Source: Deltaproteobacteria bacterium (GTDB lineage Bacteria > Desulfobacterota > Binatia > UBA9968). Taken from it: a DNA stretch of 19,450 nt. The stretch covers positions 1-19,450 of the forward strand of contig JACPDC010000091.1 of NCBI GenBank assembly GCA_016184235.1, written 5' to 3'. Of this stretch, positions 7,485 through 15,081 are shown one piece after another (the stretch's first letter is position 1; the number at the start of each line of letters is the position of its first letter). The notes below the pieces were generated by a model. It was not told the DNA's origin and searched no databases. It was given only the letters and a program-made list of their open reading frames with translations. The translations under genes were made by a program, and so were the position numbers.

Positions 7485-8627
7485 TCATCGCGATTTCAGT
7501 ATCTTCCACACTCTGCTGCGCGTCTCCTTTCTGCCCTTGACCACCCATTTCCAATCCGTGTCGTCGAAGTAATTCGCCCCCGGACGGGGAATGTTGCCGG
7601 GGTTTAAAAAGGATTCATCCACATCGGTCCGCAAGGTAGCGCTCCCATAACCCTTCGCGTAGATCTCAAGTCCCTCCCTGGACATCATCCAGTTGGCGAA
7701 GAGCCGAGCGGCGTTCGGGTGCGGCGCCTTGTTGGCGAGCGTGAGCAGCCACGGAGATCCATTGACCGCGCCCGCCACATCGGAAAGCTCGAAAATCTCC
7801 AGGATCTTGAATCCCTCCTTTTGCAGCGGCCTGACATCGTCCTCGCGGCAGTTCAAGCAGATCGGCTGGGTGCCCCGGGCGAGCCAATCCGTGAACTGTC
7901 GTCGCTCCCGGGTGCTGACCGGCTTCTGGTCGATGTAAAGCCTCTTCACAAACTCTTCGCCGAGCTGGTTTAAGAAGCGCGAGGCCAGATTGGCGCCGGC
8001 GCCTGTCGTCGTGGGATCTTCGGTCGAGATCTTTCCCTTCCACTTGGGATTCAAGAGATCCTTGGACGAGCGCATCTCCTCCGGCTTGACGTGATCCGGG
8101 TTGATGAAGAGCAGATTCGCCACGCTCCTGAAGGGGCGAAGCACGTACCTCTCCTCGGGATCGATGAACCACGGCTTCCCCGTCTTCCACTTCGCCGGAT
8201 CCACCACCTCGGGGAGGATCAGCAGGGGTTTCAGCGGATCTACCAACTTGTCGCCGTAAAGCGTATTGGCGGTGGTGTCCGGCCCGGCGAGATAAATGTC
8301 AATCGAGTAGATCCCCGCCGACCGCTCGGTTGCCACCCTTGCCACAATCTGGCTCGACCGGCCGGCAATGAACTCCACGGGGATGCCGAAGCGAGACATA
8401 AATTTGGGCACAATCTCGTTGCGCATGACCGGATCCGGCGAGCCCGCGACCACGACCTTGCCCTCTCTCTTCGCGCCAGCCAGGGTCTCATTCCACTCTT
8501 TTTCCCAGTCTCTGGACTGCGCCCACGCAGCTCCGCCGGCAGAAAGTAGGAGACAAAAGGTAAACAGCAGGGCCGGCGTCCAGCGCATGCTTTTTTCCGC
8601 CTTCCGTTTTCTGTTTTCCGTTTTCAT
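7485..8627 (-). CDS. Periplasmic ABC substrate-binding protein, iron(III)-type family (copy 2)
   Basis: A 380-residue secreted binding protein, third gene of the complete importer after ATPase (10368-11459) and permease (8647-10371), starting 19 bases after the permease stop. ATG 8627 has a strong AAGGAGG five bases upstream and is preferred over ATG 8588; the resulting n-region (MKTENRKRKAEK) is long and very basic, followed by a hydrophobic core and a cleavage site after AWA. The mature protein shares the island's motifs: DWEKEWNETLAGAKREG, LILPEVVDPAKW, NPKWKGKIS, DWLARGTQPI and APHPNAARLFANWMMS. C257/C260 (CLNC) match the CxxC of copy 1. It lacks the YY pair present at the aligned site in copies 1, 3 and 4 (here ASRFLNQLG), so it may bind a different ligand. 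Confidence 0.93.
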   Translation of the reverse strand: MKTENRKRKAEKSMRWTPALLFTFCLLLSAGGAAWAQSRDWEKEWNETLAGAKREGKVVVAGSPDPVMRNEIVPKFMSRFGIPVEFIAGRSSQIVARVATERSAGIYSIDIYLAGPDTTANTLYGDKLVDPLKPLLILPEVVDPAKWKTGKPWFIDPEERYVLRPFRSVANLLFINPDHVKPEEMRSSKDLLNPKWKGKISTEDPTTTGAGANLASRFLNQLGEEFVKRLYIDQKPVSTRERRQFTDWLARGTQPICLNCREDDVRPLQKEGFKILEIFELSDVAGAVNGSPWLLTLANKAPHPNAARLFANWMMSREGLEIYAKGYGSATLRTDVDESFLNPGNIPRPGANYFDDTDWKWVVKGRKETRSRVWKILKSR

Positions 8628-8629
8628 CT
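8595..8629. repeat. 7-bp periodic run inside a signal-peptide coding region
   Basis: Five degenerate heptamers run head to tail on the plus strand: TTCCGCC, TTCCGTT, TTCTGTT, TTCCGTT, TTCATCT. They overlap the first twelve or so codons of the binding protein ending at 7485 and encode the lysine/arginine-rich n-region of its signal peptide. The same gene has the TTTTGCC heptamer array at its other end. Confidence 0.6.
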
Positions 8630-8646
8630 TTCCTCCTTGAAAATGG

Positions 8647-10371
8647 TTATGAACCGGTAAGCTTCAGCCCGAGCCTTCTCCCCGCCAGCACCATCGCGCT
8701 GATGATGAGCGTGATCAGCAATCCCAGCGCCGCGGCGCGCTCCAGCTCTCCGGTGAAACTGTATTCCATCAACAGGATCGAAAGCGGACGGGATTGGGCG
8801 CTGTAGAGGAGCACCGGGGTGCTGATGCTGGTGAGGGCGCTGCCGAAGTTAAGCAGCCCCACAGTGGCGGCTATCGGCGCCACCAGAGGGAGCAGGATCC
8901 GGCGGTAGGTGTAACCCCACGAGGCTCCGGTCACACGCGCCGCCTCCTCCAGGTCGGGGCCGAGCTGCAAAAAGGCCGCCTTGAATGCCTGCGTGCTCAC
9001 CGGGCTGTCCTTGATCGTCATCGCCAGGGCGATGCCCCAGACGCTGCCGTACAGAACCGAGCGCAGGGGGGTGGCCAGGAAGAGCCAGAGAAGTCCGAGG
9101 CTCATGAGGATGCCGGGCACCACCCAGGGGAGCCAGCAGAAAAGATCGAGCAGCTCGGCGCCGCGGCTCTTCCGCGAAGCCACGAGATAGCCCACAGTGG
9201 AGTAGAGAACAATCCCCGCCAGGGCCGTCGCCGTAGCGATGATCAGGCTGTTTTTCAGCGAGCTTAGAAAAATCGCGTCCATGAAAAGGTTCCGCCAGTG
9301 GGCGACCGTAAACGGGGAAGCGATATCGAAAAATCCGTAGCGGCGCATGAAGGAGCCTATAAGAAGGAAGCTCAAAGGGAGGATCATCATGACCGCGAAG
9401 TAGACAAGACAGCCTGCCAACGCCCAATATCTCCACTTTCCCAGCTTGACCCGCATGGTCGAGTAGGCCTGGCCCGTAACCACGATGAACCTCTTCCCCC
9501 TGAGATAACGCCAATAAAAGTATGACAGCACCACCAAGACCAAGAGAAAGACCGATCCCAAGGCCGTGGCCTCGCCGAAGGCCGGCGGCTCTTGCCTCGT
9601 GTAGTCGTAGATCCGCGTGGCATAGACGTAGATTCCCGCCGGCAGGCCGAGCAGAAGCTCTGTATTAAAAGACTCCAGCCCGCGAATCAAGCTCAACGCG
9701 GCCACCGCCAGGACCATCGGCGCAAGGACCGGCAGGGTGATGCGCCTGAGCGTCACGAGGTTGCTCGCCCCGGCCACCCGGGCCGCCTCCTCCAGACTCG
9801 CCCCCAGGCGTCGAAAGACCGGCGTCAGGAGCATCACTTTGAACCAGATGCCGTTCGTGGAAGTATGGACCCAAACTATTCCCCAGAAGCTGTAGGGGTT
9901 GAAAACCGGCCCCTCGACGAACGGCAGAGCGCCCGCCAGCGCGTTCAGAAAGCCGAAGCTCGGATCCAGAAGCAGAATCCACGCCAGGACCAGCGGAAAG
10001 TCGGGGATGAAATAGGCGAACCAGCAAAGGAACTCGAGCGTGTTTCCCCCGGGCATGTCGGTCCGGGCAATGAGCCAGGCGACCATCACCGACAGGATCA
10101 TGGCGGGGATCAGGCGCACCACGGAAAGGAGAAAGCTCATCCAGAGCGCGCTTAACGTCCCCTGGTCGGAGAAGCCGCGAATCCAGTTCGCCAGACCGTA
10201 AACGGCTTCCTTGCCGGGCGCGGCCACGTTGAGGCTGCTCCAGAGGAGAAAAAGCACCGGCAGCCCCATGACGACGGCGAAGAAAACGAGCATGAGAGAT
10301 TCGGCGAGATGAACCGCTCGAAGCCTGACCCGCAGGCCGGGAAAGGGAAGTGAGGCTGCCGGCATTCTCAT
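8647..10371 (-). CDS. ABC transporter permease, fused two-domain FbpB type
   Basis: A 574-residue inner-membrane permease with two homologous six-segment halves. EAA loops are visible as LEEAARVAGAS...ITLP at about residues 193-214 and LEEAARVTGAS...ILLP in the second half. It resembles the permease at 192-1925 along its length (PVLFLLWSSLNVA, WILLLDPSFGFLN, SFWGIVWVH, LLTPVFRRLG against corresponding segments), so the two are paralogues. Its ATG 10371 overlaps the ATPase stop in an ATGA, a sign of translational coupling. The binding protein follows 19 bases after its stop. Together these three genes encode a full importer of the iron(III)/polyamine superfamily; the transported compound cannot be read from the sequence. 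Confidence 0.95.
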   Translation of the reverse strand: MRMPAASLPFPGLRVRLRAVHLAESLMLVFFAVVMGLPVLFLLWSSLNVAAPGKEAVYGLANWIRGFSDQGTLSALWMSFLLSVVRLIPAMILSVMVAWLIARTDMPGGNTLEFLCWFAYFIPDFPLVLAWILLLDPSFGFLNALAGALPFVEGPVFNPYSFWGIVWVHTSTNGIWFKVMLLTPVFRRLGASLEEAARVAGASNLVTLRRITLPVLAPMVLAVAALSLIRGLESFNTELLLGLPAGIYVYATRIYDYTRQEPPAFGEATALGSVFLLVLVVLSYFYWRYLRGKRFIVVTGQAYSTMRVKLGKWRYWALAGCLVYFAVMMILPLSFLLIGSFMRRYGFFDIASPFTVAHWRNLFMDAIFLSSLKNSLIIATATALAGIVLYSTVGYLVASRKSRGAELLDLFCWLPWVVPGILMSLGLLWLFLATPLRSVLYGSVWGIALAMTIKDSPVSTQAFKAAFLQLGPDLEEAARVTGASWGYTYRRILLPLVAPIAATVGLLNFGSALTSISTPVLLYSAQSRPLSILLMEYSFTGELERAAALGLLITLIISAMVLAGRRLGLKLTGS

Positions 10372-11459
10372 AGCGGCAAGACCGTGATCCGGTCCGGGTC
10401 AAAGGCCAGGCGGATGCCGGCGCCCACCGGGTAGCGGGCCTTCTTCCCGGCCGCGAGGACGAACGAACGCCCCCCGGCGCTCACGCTATATTCGAGATGG
10501 TCTCCCAGATAGGCGACCATCTCCACCTCCGCCTTTATCTGGTTCGGGCCGACCTCGCCGCCGGGCAGGAGGTCGATGTCTTCGGGACGAGACAGGATGC
10601 GGACCTCCTCGCCTTCGGCGAATTGGGCGGGGCGGTTGTTCGCCAGGGAAATGCGGCCGCCCGCGTTGCGCAGATCGATCCAGCTCCCCTGCGCGCTCTT
10701 CTTGACCGTTCCCTGGAGCATCACCGTCCGTCCCAGGAAGTCTCCCACGAAAGAGCTGGCCGGCGTTTCATAGAGCTCCGCCGCAACGCCCACCTGTTCC
10801 GGCCGGCCCCGGTGAACTACCGCAATGCGGTCCGACATGGCCATGGCCTCGCCCTGATCGTGCGTCACATAGAGCACCGAGAGATTCAGCCGCCGCTGCA
10901 GCGACCGCAGCTCGAATCTCATCTGTTCCCGAAGCTTGGCATCGAGGTTGGAAAGAGGTTCATCGAGAAGCAAGACAGCCGGTGTATAGGCCAGGGCGCG
11001 CGCCAGGGCCACGCGCTGCTGCTGGCCCCCCGAGAGCTCGGTGGCGCCGCGCTCCGCCAGCCCTTGAAGGCCGACAAGCTCGAGAGCCCCCAAGACCCGC
11101 TCTTTTATGACCGGGACCGGCTCCCTGCGCACCCTGAGGGGAAAGGCGACATTCTCAAAAACAGTGAGATGGGGCCAGATCGCGTAAGATTGAAAGACCA
11201 TTCCCATCCGGCGCTTGTCCGGCGGGACGGAAATTCCCCGCTTGGGAGAGGCGATGGGGATACCGTTGAGAAGGATCTCGCCCTCGTCCGGTTCTTCCAG
11301 GCCGGCAACCAGCCTGAGAGTGGTGGTCTTGCCGCAGCCCGAAGGGCCCAGCAGGGTAAAGAACTCGCCGGGGGCCACCGCAAAGTTCATCCGATCGACG
11401 GCGAGAGCAGGACCGAAGCGTTTGGTGACCTCGACAAACTCGATAACCGCTTGCGCCAT
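10368..11459 (-). CDS. ABC transporter ATP-binding protein, PotA/FbpC type
   Basis: A complete 363-residue importer ATPase. Walker A GPSGCGKT is at 38-45, the Q-loop glutamine at Q90 (MVFQSYAIWPH), the signature LSGGQQQR at 142-149, Walker B VLLLDEP at 162-168, the D-loop NLDAKLR after it and the switch histidine H200 (YVTHDQ). The roughly 120 residues after the nucleotide-binding domain form the TOBE-type domain found in PotA, UgpC and FbpC proteins. It is the first gene of the ATPase-permease-binding protein unit and ends in a four-base ATGA overlap with the permease. ATG 11459 has only a weak ribosome site, and the candidate promoter at 11479-11506 would leave a very short leader. The TOBE domain often senses the substrate in this class, but no ligand can be assigned here. 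Confidence 0.96.
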   Translation of the reverse strand: MAQAVIEFVEVTKRFGPALAVDRMNFAVAPGEFFTLLGPSGCGKTTTLRLVAGLEEPDEGEILLNGIPIASPKRGISVPPDKRRMGMVFQSYAIWPHLTVFENVAFPLRVRREPVPVIKERVLGALELVGLQGLAERGATELSGGQQQRVALARALAYTPAVLLLDEPLSNLDAKLREQMRFELRSLQRRLNLSVLYVTHDQGEAMAMSDRIAVVHRGRPEQVGVAAELYETPASSFVGDFLGRTVMLQGTVKKSAQGSWIDLRNAGGRISLANNRPAQFAEGEEVRILSRPEDIDLLPGGEVGPNQIKAEVEMVAYLGDHLEYSVSAGGRSFVLAAGKKARYPVGAGIRLAFDPDRITVLPL

Positions 11460-11476
11460 AGGTTTCGTCGACCCTG

Positions 11477-11488
11477 CTGATATATCAG
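11477..11488. promoter_or_regulatory. Perfect 12-bp palindrome, candidate operator
   Basis: CTGATATATCAG is fully self-complementary, lies 17 bases upstream of the ATPase start codon and covers the candidate -10 box of the minus-strand promoter. A dimeric repressor bound here would block that promoter. No regulator gene is present in the window to pair with it. Confidence 0.4.
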
Positions 11489-11506
11489 TTTGTAGCGTTT
11501 TGCCAA
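11479..11506 (-). promoter_or_regulatory. Candidate sigma-70-type promoter for the ABC importer genes
   Basis: On the minus strand TTGGCA (11501-11506, five of six matches to TTGACA) is followed after 16 bases by TATATC (11479-11484, four of six to TATAAT). It lies in the 157-base gap between the Rieske stop (11617) and the ATPase start (11459), in the correct orientation. The leader would be only about a dozen bases. Read by eye; chance matches are possible. Confidence 0.35.
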
Positions 11507-11601
11507 GACCAATCCCCTGGAATTTATTTCCCTCATTCCCATGGCTCTTCGGACTCTGCTGCGGGGAAGGTGAAGTGAAGCAGGGACGGCAAACTATCTT
11601 A

Positions 11602-11619
11602 TGACCCCCCCCGGGGTCA
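11602..11619. other. GC-rich hairpin at the Rieske stop codon
   Basis: TGACCCC (11602-11608) and GGGGTCA (11613-11619) form a perfect 7-bp stem with a four-base loop. The stem includes the TGA stop of the Rieske gene ending at 11617. No T-run follows on the transcribed strand, so it is not a standard intrinsic terminator; it may pause polymerase or protect the 3' end of the transcript. Confidence 0.4.
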
Positions 11620-12804
11620 AACGCCCGCCCGGGTTTCCCCGGAAGGGATTCGGAGGTGATGTTGAGTTTCCGGGCCGTGGAGCGACTCCTCCAACTTGGT
11701 ATCGATCACCTTGTCTTGGGCCGCGTCCCTGACGATCCCCAGCGGGTCGACTCCCTGCTGTACCTTGGCGATCTCCCGCTTCATGATCTCCCTCAGCATA
11801 ACCACGCCGCGATCCGAGGTGGCAAGCCGCTCATGGGTGCGATCCGCCACAGGCCCCTGGGTCTCCCAGGCCATGTGGTCCTGCGCCTGCACCTCGTCCA
11901 TCCTGAAGCGGGTGAAGGGATGAATGGCATCAGGGGGGTCTTTGTACGGCTTGACATATTCGACCGGAGGGTCTCCCTCTGCCTCCACGATCCTGCCGTC
12001 CTCCGTGGGAAAAAAGCGCACGATGAAAATCTTCGTATGCGTGTCGTCCATCGGCACGCGAATCTGCGTCCCGTTGCCCTGGCGCAAGATATTGGGAAAA
12101 ATCAGCGGGTGCTCATCCACGATCCCGCTTTTATAAGTTCTCTTTTTCATGATGCCGTACGCGGACTCGTAAAACTCGAACTGTTCTATGTCGTCGGTAA
12201 ACCCCCGGGTGGTATTGACCGGCGTCCTCCCCTTCATAGCCGTATTCTGATGCAAAATCTGGAGATGGGCCGGGTCCACGGAATTTTCCATAGCCTGGAA
12301 CCAGTTACAGTCCAGCTGCGGTTGAATGAAGATTTTTCTCCTCCCATCTCTGCGCGCCCAGACATCGTATTTCGGTATGAGCGGAGCCGGCTTGGGACCC
12401 ATGTAGATCCAGTATAGACCGATAAACTTTTGCGCCGGGTAGCCCTTGTGCTTCACGGTGAGATGAAACTTGCTCTGCGCAGGTTCTGCCGGGCACTCGA
12501 GACAGCTTCCCTCCACATCGTAGAGCCAACCGTGATAAGGGCAGGCGATCCCCCTCTCCTCCACCCTGCCGTAGGAGAGGGACGCGCCGCGGTGCGAGCA
12601 GCGGTCGGCAATCAGCCCCACCCTCCCTTTGAGATCGCGAAACAGCACCAGCTCCTCGCCGAGGATCCTTACAGGTTTGGTGGGATTTTTCTCGGTGAGC
12701 TCGCCGGCTACGGCAACCGGCAGCCAATAGCGGCGCAGAAGCTCCCCTGCCGGCGTTCCCGGACCGACCCGGGTCAGCGTCTCGTTTTCTTCTCGGCTCA
12801 GCAT
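11617..12804 (-). CDS. Rieske oxygenase, phthalate 4,5-dioxygenase-like large subunit (copy 1, intact)
   Basis: A 395-residue terminal oxygenase component. The Rieske [2Fe-2S] site is complete: C69 and H71 (CSHRGASLSYG), C88 and H91 (CPYHGW). The mononuclear iron site has D177, H180 and H185 in VDPAHLQILH, with D331 (ATSDRGVVML) as a candidate third ligand. The tail carries the hallmark of the phthalate dioxygenase / PobA-type family: QDHMAWETQGPVADRTHERL. These enzymes hydroxylate or dihydroxylate aromatic acids, and electrons must come from a separate reductase, which is not in this window. ATG 12804 follows GAGGAGGAAAG, 26 bases after the binding-protein stop. It is closely related to the Rieske gene at 15081-16190 but keeps the 34-residue segment 133-166 that the other has almost entirely lost. 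Confidence 0.95.
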   Translation of the reverse strand: MLSREENETLTRVGPGTPAGELLRRYWLPVAVAGELTEKNPTKPVRILGEELVLFRDLKGRVGLIADRCSHRGASLSYGRVEERGIACPYHGWLYDVEGSCLECPAEPAQSKFHLTVKHKGYPAQKFIGLYWIYMGPKPAPLIPKYDVWARRDGRRKIFIQPQLDCNWFQAMENSVDPAHLQILHQNTAMKGRTPVNTTRGFTDDIEQFEFYESAYGIMKKRTYKSGIVDEHPLIFPNILRQGNGTQIRVPMDDTHTKIFIVRFFPTEDGRIVEAEGDPPVEYVKPYKDPPDAIHPFTRFRMDEVQAQDHMAWETQGPVADRTHERLATSDRGVVMLREIMKREIAKVQQGVDPLGIVRDAAQDKVIDTKLEESLHGPETQHHLRIPSGETRAGV

Positions 12805-12830
12805 GGCTCTTTCCTCCTCGCTACTGTTTT

Positions 12831-13967
12831 CTATTTCTTGCCGCTCTTCGCCAGCGCCTCATTAACGATCTTCAAGAGGGGCTTCACGTCCTCGTATTGA
12901 GGGAGGCTGGCGTTGAGATATTTCACTCCCTCCCTGGGCACCGAACGCTGGTCCGTCAACATCCCTTTGGGGATATCCGTACGGAGAGAGTTATTGTCGG
13001 TCCTCTTCTGCCACTGGAGCTGTCCCTCCTTGGAGAGCAGCCAGTTGACAAACACCTTGGCGGCGTTGGGGTGCGGGGCCCGATTGACGAGAGCGAGATG
13101 GCCGAATCCGGCCGACATATATCCTTCCTCCGGCGGGGACTCCAGGACTCCGACTGGAAGACCCTTGCGCGCGGCTTCTTCGACATCGTTATCCGTGGAA
13201 AAAAGGTAGATAGGGAACTTCCCGCCCGCCACCCAGTCCAGCATCTGTCTTTGATCCCGCCCGATGGTGACATCCATCTCGCTGAAGAGCCTGCGGATAA
13301 ACTCGCCCCCCAGGGCGGGGCTGTAATAGATGCCTCTCATGTTCTGAATATGCCCCCGCGCCCTAGGGTCATAAGCCACCATCTTGCCTTTCCACTTGGG
13401 ATTGAGGACATCCCAATGAGATTTAATCTCTTTGGGATTGACCAGCTTCGTGTTGTAGGCCCCGATGCTGGTATCGATGTTGCCCTGCATGATGAAGATA
13501 AGCTGGTTCTGCGGATCGGCGTATTGGTGCTTGCCTGAAAACCAAACGGAGGGATCTCTATTTTCAGGCAGGATCAAAAGAGGGGGAAGGGGATCAAAAA
13601 TGTTTCCCCGAAACAGGATGACCGCCGTCCCCGAGCCGCTCACGAAGAGATCCGCTAGATACTTCCCTGCCCTGCGCTCGGCCAAGAGACGCTGCGAGTT
13701 GTCGGTGCCGGACCCCGGGACATAGACGAGCTTGATTTTAGAATAGGCCTCCTGAAAGGAACGGATAGCTTCCTGGTAGTGGATCCCGGGAGGTCCGTAA
13801 ACAGTGACCTGCCCCTCTTTTTCCGCGGCCGCCACAGCTCCTTCCCACTCGCGCTTCCAATCCGGCTGGGCGGCGCTGCTGCCCGCCAGCGCCATCAGAA
13901 ACAGAACGGCAAGAACGATTCCACGACCCGCGATCGCTCGAGGTTTTAAACCTTTGAGCTGCTTCAT
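12831..13967 (-). CDS. Periplasmic ABC substrate-binding protein, iron(III)-type family (copy 3)
   Basis: A 378-residue secreted binding protein. I chose ATG 13967 because GAGGAAACG precedes it, the next residues (MKQLKGLKPRAIAGRG plus a hydrophobic core ending GSSAAQ) form a signal peptide, and the start lies seven bases after the stop of the preceding paralogue. An upstream open extension to 14225 overlaps that paralogue and is rejected. Motifs shared with the other copies include DWKREWEGAVAAAEKEGQ, LILPENRDPSVW, NPKWKGKMVAYDPR and APHPNAAKVFVNWLLS. The CxxC of copies 1 and 2 is replaced by PIYLFSTDND. It is most similar to copy 4 at 13975-15081. The gene lies between copy 4 and a Rieske oxygenase, so it probably captures the oxygenase substrate or a precursor; that is inferred from position only. 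Confidence 0.93.
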   Translation of the reverse strand: MKQLKGLKPRAIAGRGIVLAVLFLMALAGSSAAQPDWKREWEGAVAAAEKEGQVTVYGPPGIHYQEAIRSFQEAYSKIKLVYVPGSGTDNSQRLLAERRAGKYLADLFVSGSGTAVILFRGNIFDPLPPLLILPENRDPSVWFSGKHQYADPQNQLIFIMQGNIDTSIGAYNTKLVNPKEIKSHWDVLNPKWKGKMVAYDPRARGHIQNMRGIYYSPALGGEFIRRLFSEMDVTIGRDQRQMLDWVAGGKFPIYLFSTDNDVEEAARKGLPVGVLESPPEEGYMSAGFGHLALVNRAPHPNAAKVFVNWLLSKEGQLQWQKRTDNNSLRTDIPKGMLTDQRSVPREGVKYLNASLPQYEDVKPLLKIVNEALAKSGKK

Positions 13968-13974
13968 CGTTTCC

Positions 13975-15081
13975 TCATTTTCGTCTGGCGGCGAAGATCT
14001 CTTCGACCAGCCGCCGCAGCGGCCTGATGTCTTCGTACTGGGGATGGCTGGTGAAAAGATATTTTTGACCTTCCTTGGGCGCCTGGGCCTTTCCATTGGG
14101 CAGCATCTCCTTCGGTATATCCGCGCGGAAAGAATTTCCCCCGGTGTACTTCTGCCATGCTGTCTGGCCTTCTCTGGAGAGGAACCAGTTGATGTAGACT
14201 CTCGCGGCGTTGGGATGGGGGGCATTCTTGAAAAAGGCGATGTGGCCCGACCCCGTCCCCAATTCAGCCATCTCCTTACGACTCTCCAGGAAATCGACGG
14301 AGAGGCCTTGCTTCATGGCCTGAGCCAGATCCTCATCCTTGGCCATGACATAGATGGCGTATTTCCCGGAGGCCAGCCAATCCATCATCTGGCGCTCGTT
14401 ACTGGAAAAGGTAACCTCCGTCTCGCTCAAGAGCCGCCGGACGAAATCAGGTCCGAGCTCGGGATTGTAGTAAATGTACCTCCAGTTGCCGATGTTGCCC
14501 CTGGACCTGGGGTCGGTCATGACGATCTTTCCCTTCCACTTGGGGCTCAGCAGGTCCCACCAGGACTGGATCTCATCGGCTTTCACCAGTTTCGTGTTCA
14601 AAGCGCCGATGCGCGTGTTGACGTCGCCCTGGGCCATCAGGACGAAGCCGCCTTCAGGGTCGGCGTAATGGTGTTTTTTCCCCCACCAGTGAGAGGGATC
14701 TTTCACTTCGGGCAATATAAAGGCGGAGGACATCGCCTCGAGGAGCCCGCCTCTAAAATAGACCAGCACCATGGTCCCTGACCCGCCGACGGCAATATCG
14801 ATAAAGTGCCTATTGGCCCTTTTCTCGGCCATCACCTTATTGGCCAATTCCGAGCCCGACCCAGCGACGTGATTGAACTTGATCTTGGGATATCTCTTGC
14901 TGAATTCCGAAACCGCCTCGCGCACCCCGCTTCGGTAGGCGCCGTAAAGCGCGACTTCGCCCTCCTTTTCCGCGGCCGCCAGGGTCTTTTCCCATTCGCT
15001 CTTCCAATCCGATTGCGCCTGGGCAGCGGCGGCGAACGACAGGAGAAGGCCGGCGCCCAGACTCATCACTTTCAGGCCCAT
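13975..15081 (-). CDS. Periplasmic ABC substrate-binding protein, iron(III)-type family (copy 4)
   Basis: A 368-residue secreted binding protein with a signal peptide (MGLKVMSLGAG, hydrophobic core, cleavage after AQA). Its ATG overlaps the stop of the upstream Rieske gene by one base (TAATG), strong evidence of translational coupling between an oxygenase and a solute receptor. Family motifs are DWKSEWEKTLAAAEKEGE, FILPEVKDPSHWW, SPKWKGKIVMTDPRSRG, YIYYNPELGPDFVRRLL and APHPNAARVYINWFLSREG. The region holding CxxC in copies 1 and 2 reads AIYVMAKDED here. It pairs with copy 3 as a tandem paralogue. No permease is in this four-gene unit, so it must use the importer at 8647-11459, the one at 1-1925, or one elsewhere. 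Confidence 0.94.
   Translation of the reverse strand: MGLKVMSLGAGLLLSFAAAAQAQSDWKSEWEKTLAAAEKEGEVALYGAYRSGVREAVSEFSKRYPKIKFNHVAGSGSELANKVMAEKRANRHFIDIAVGGSGTMVLVYFRGGLLEAMSSAFILPEVKDPSHWWGKKHHYADPEGGFVLMAQGDVNTRIGALNTKLVKADEIQSWWDLLSPKWKGKIVMTDPRSRGNIGNWRYIYYNPELGPDFVRRLLSETEVTFSSNERQMMDWLASGKYAIYVMAKDEDLAQAMKQGLSVDFLESRKEMAELGTGSGHIAFFKNAPHPNAARVYINWFLSREGQTAWQKYTGGNSFRADIPKEMLPNGKAQAPKEGQKYLFTSHPQYEDIRPLRRLVEEIFAARRK

Noticed and set aside
11602..11619. Intrinsic terminator after the Rieske gene
   Set aside because: The stem is good, but no T-run follows on the transcribed strand and the stem contains the stop codon.
13968..14225. N-terminal extension of binding protein copy 3 by 86 residues
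   Set aside because: It overlaps the C-terminus of copy 4, and a proper signal peptide with its own ribosome site begins at 13967.
5278..15081. Iron-binding role for the four receptors
   Set aside because: The family name suggests iron, but the paired tyrosines are not in a recognisable FbpA context, one copy lacks them, and all neighbours are aromatic-catabolism genes.
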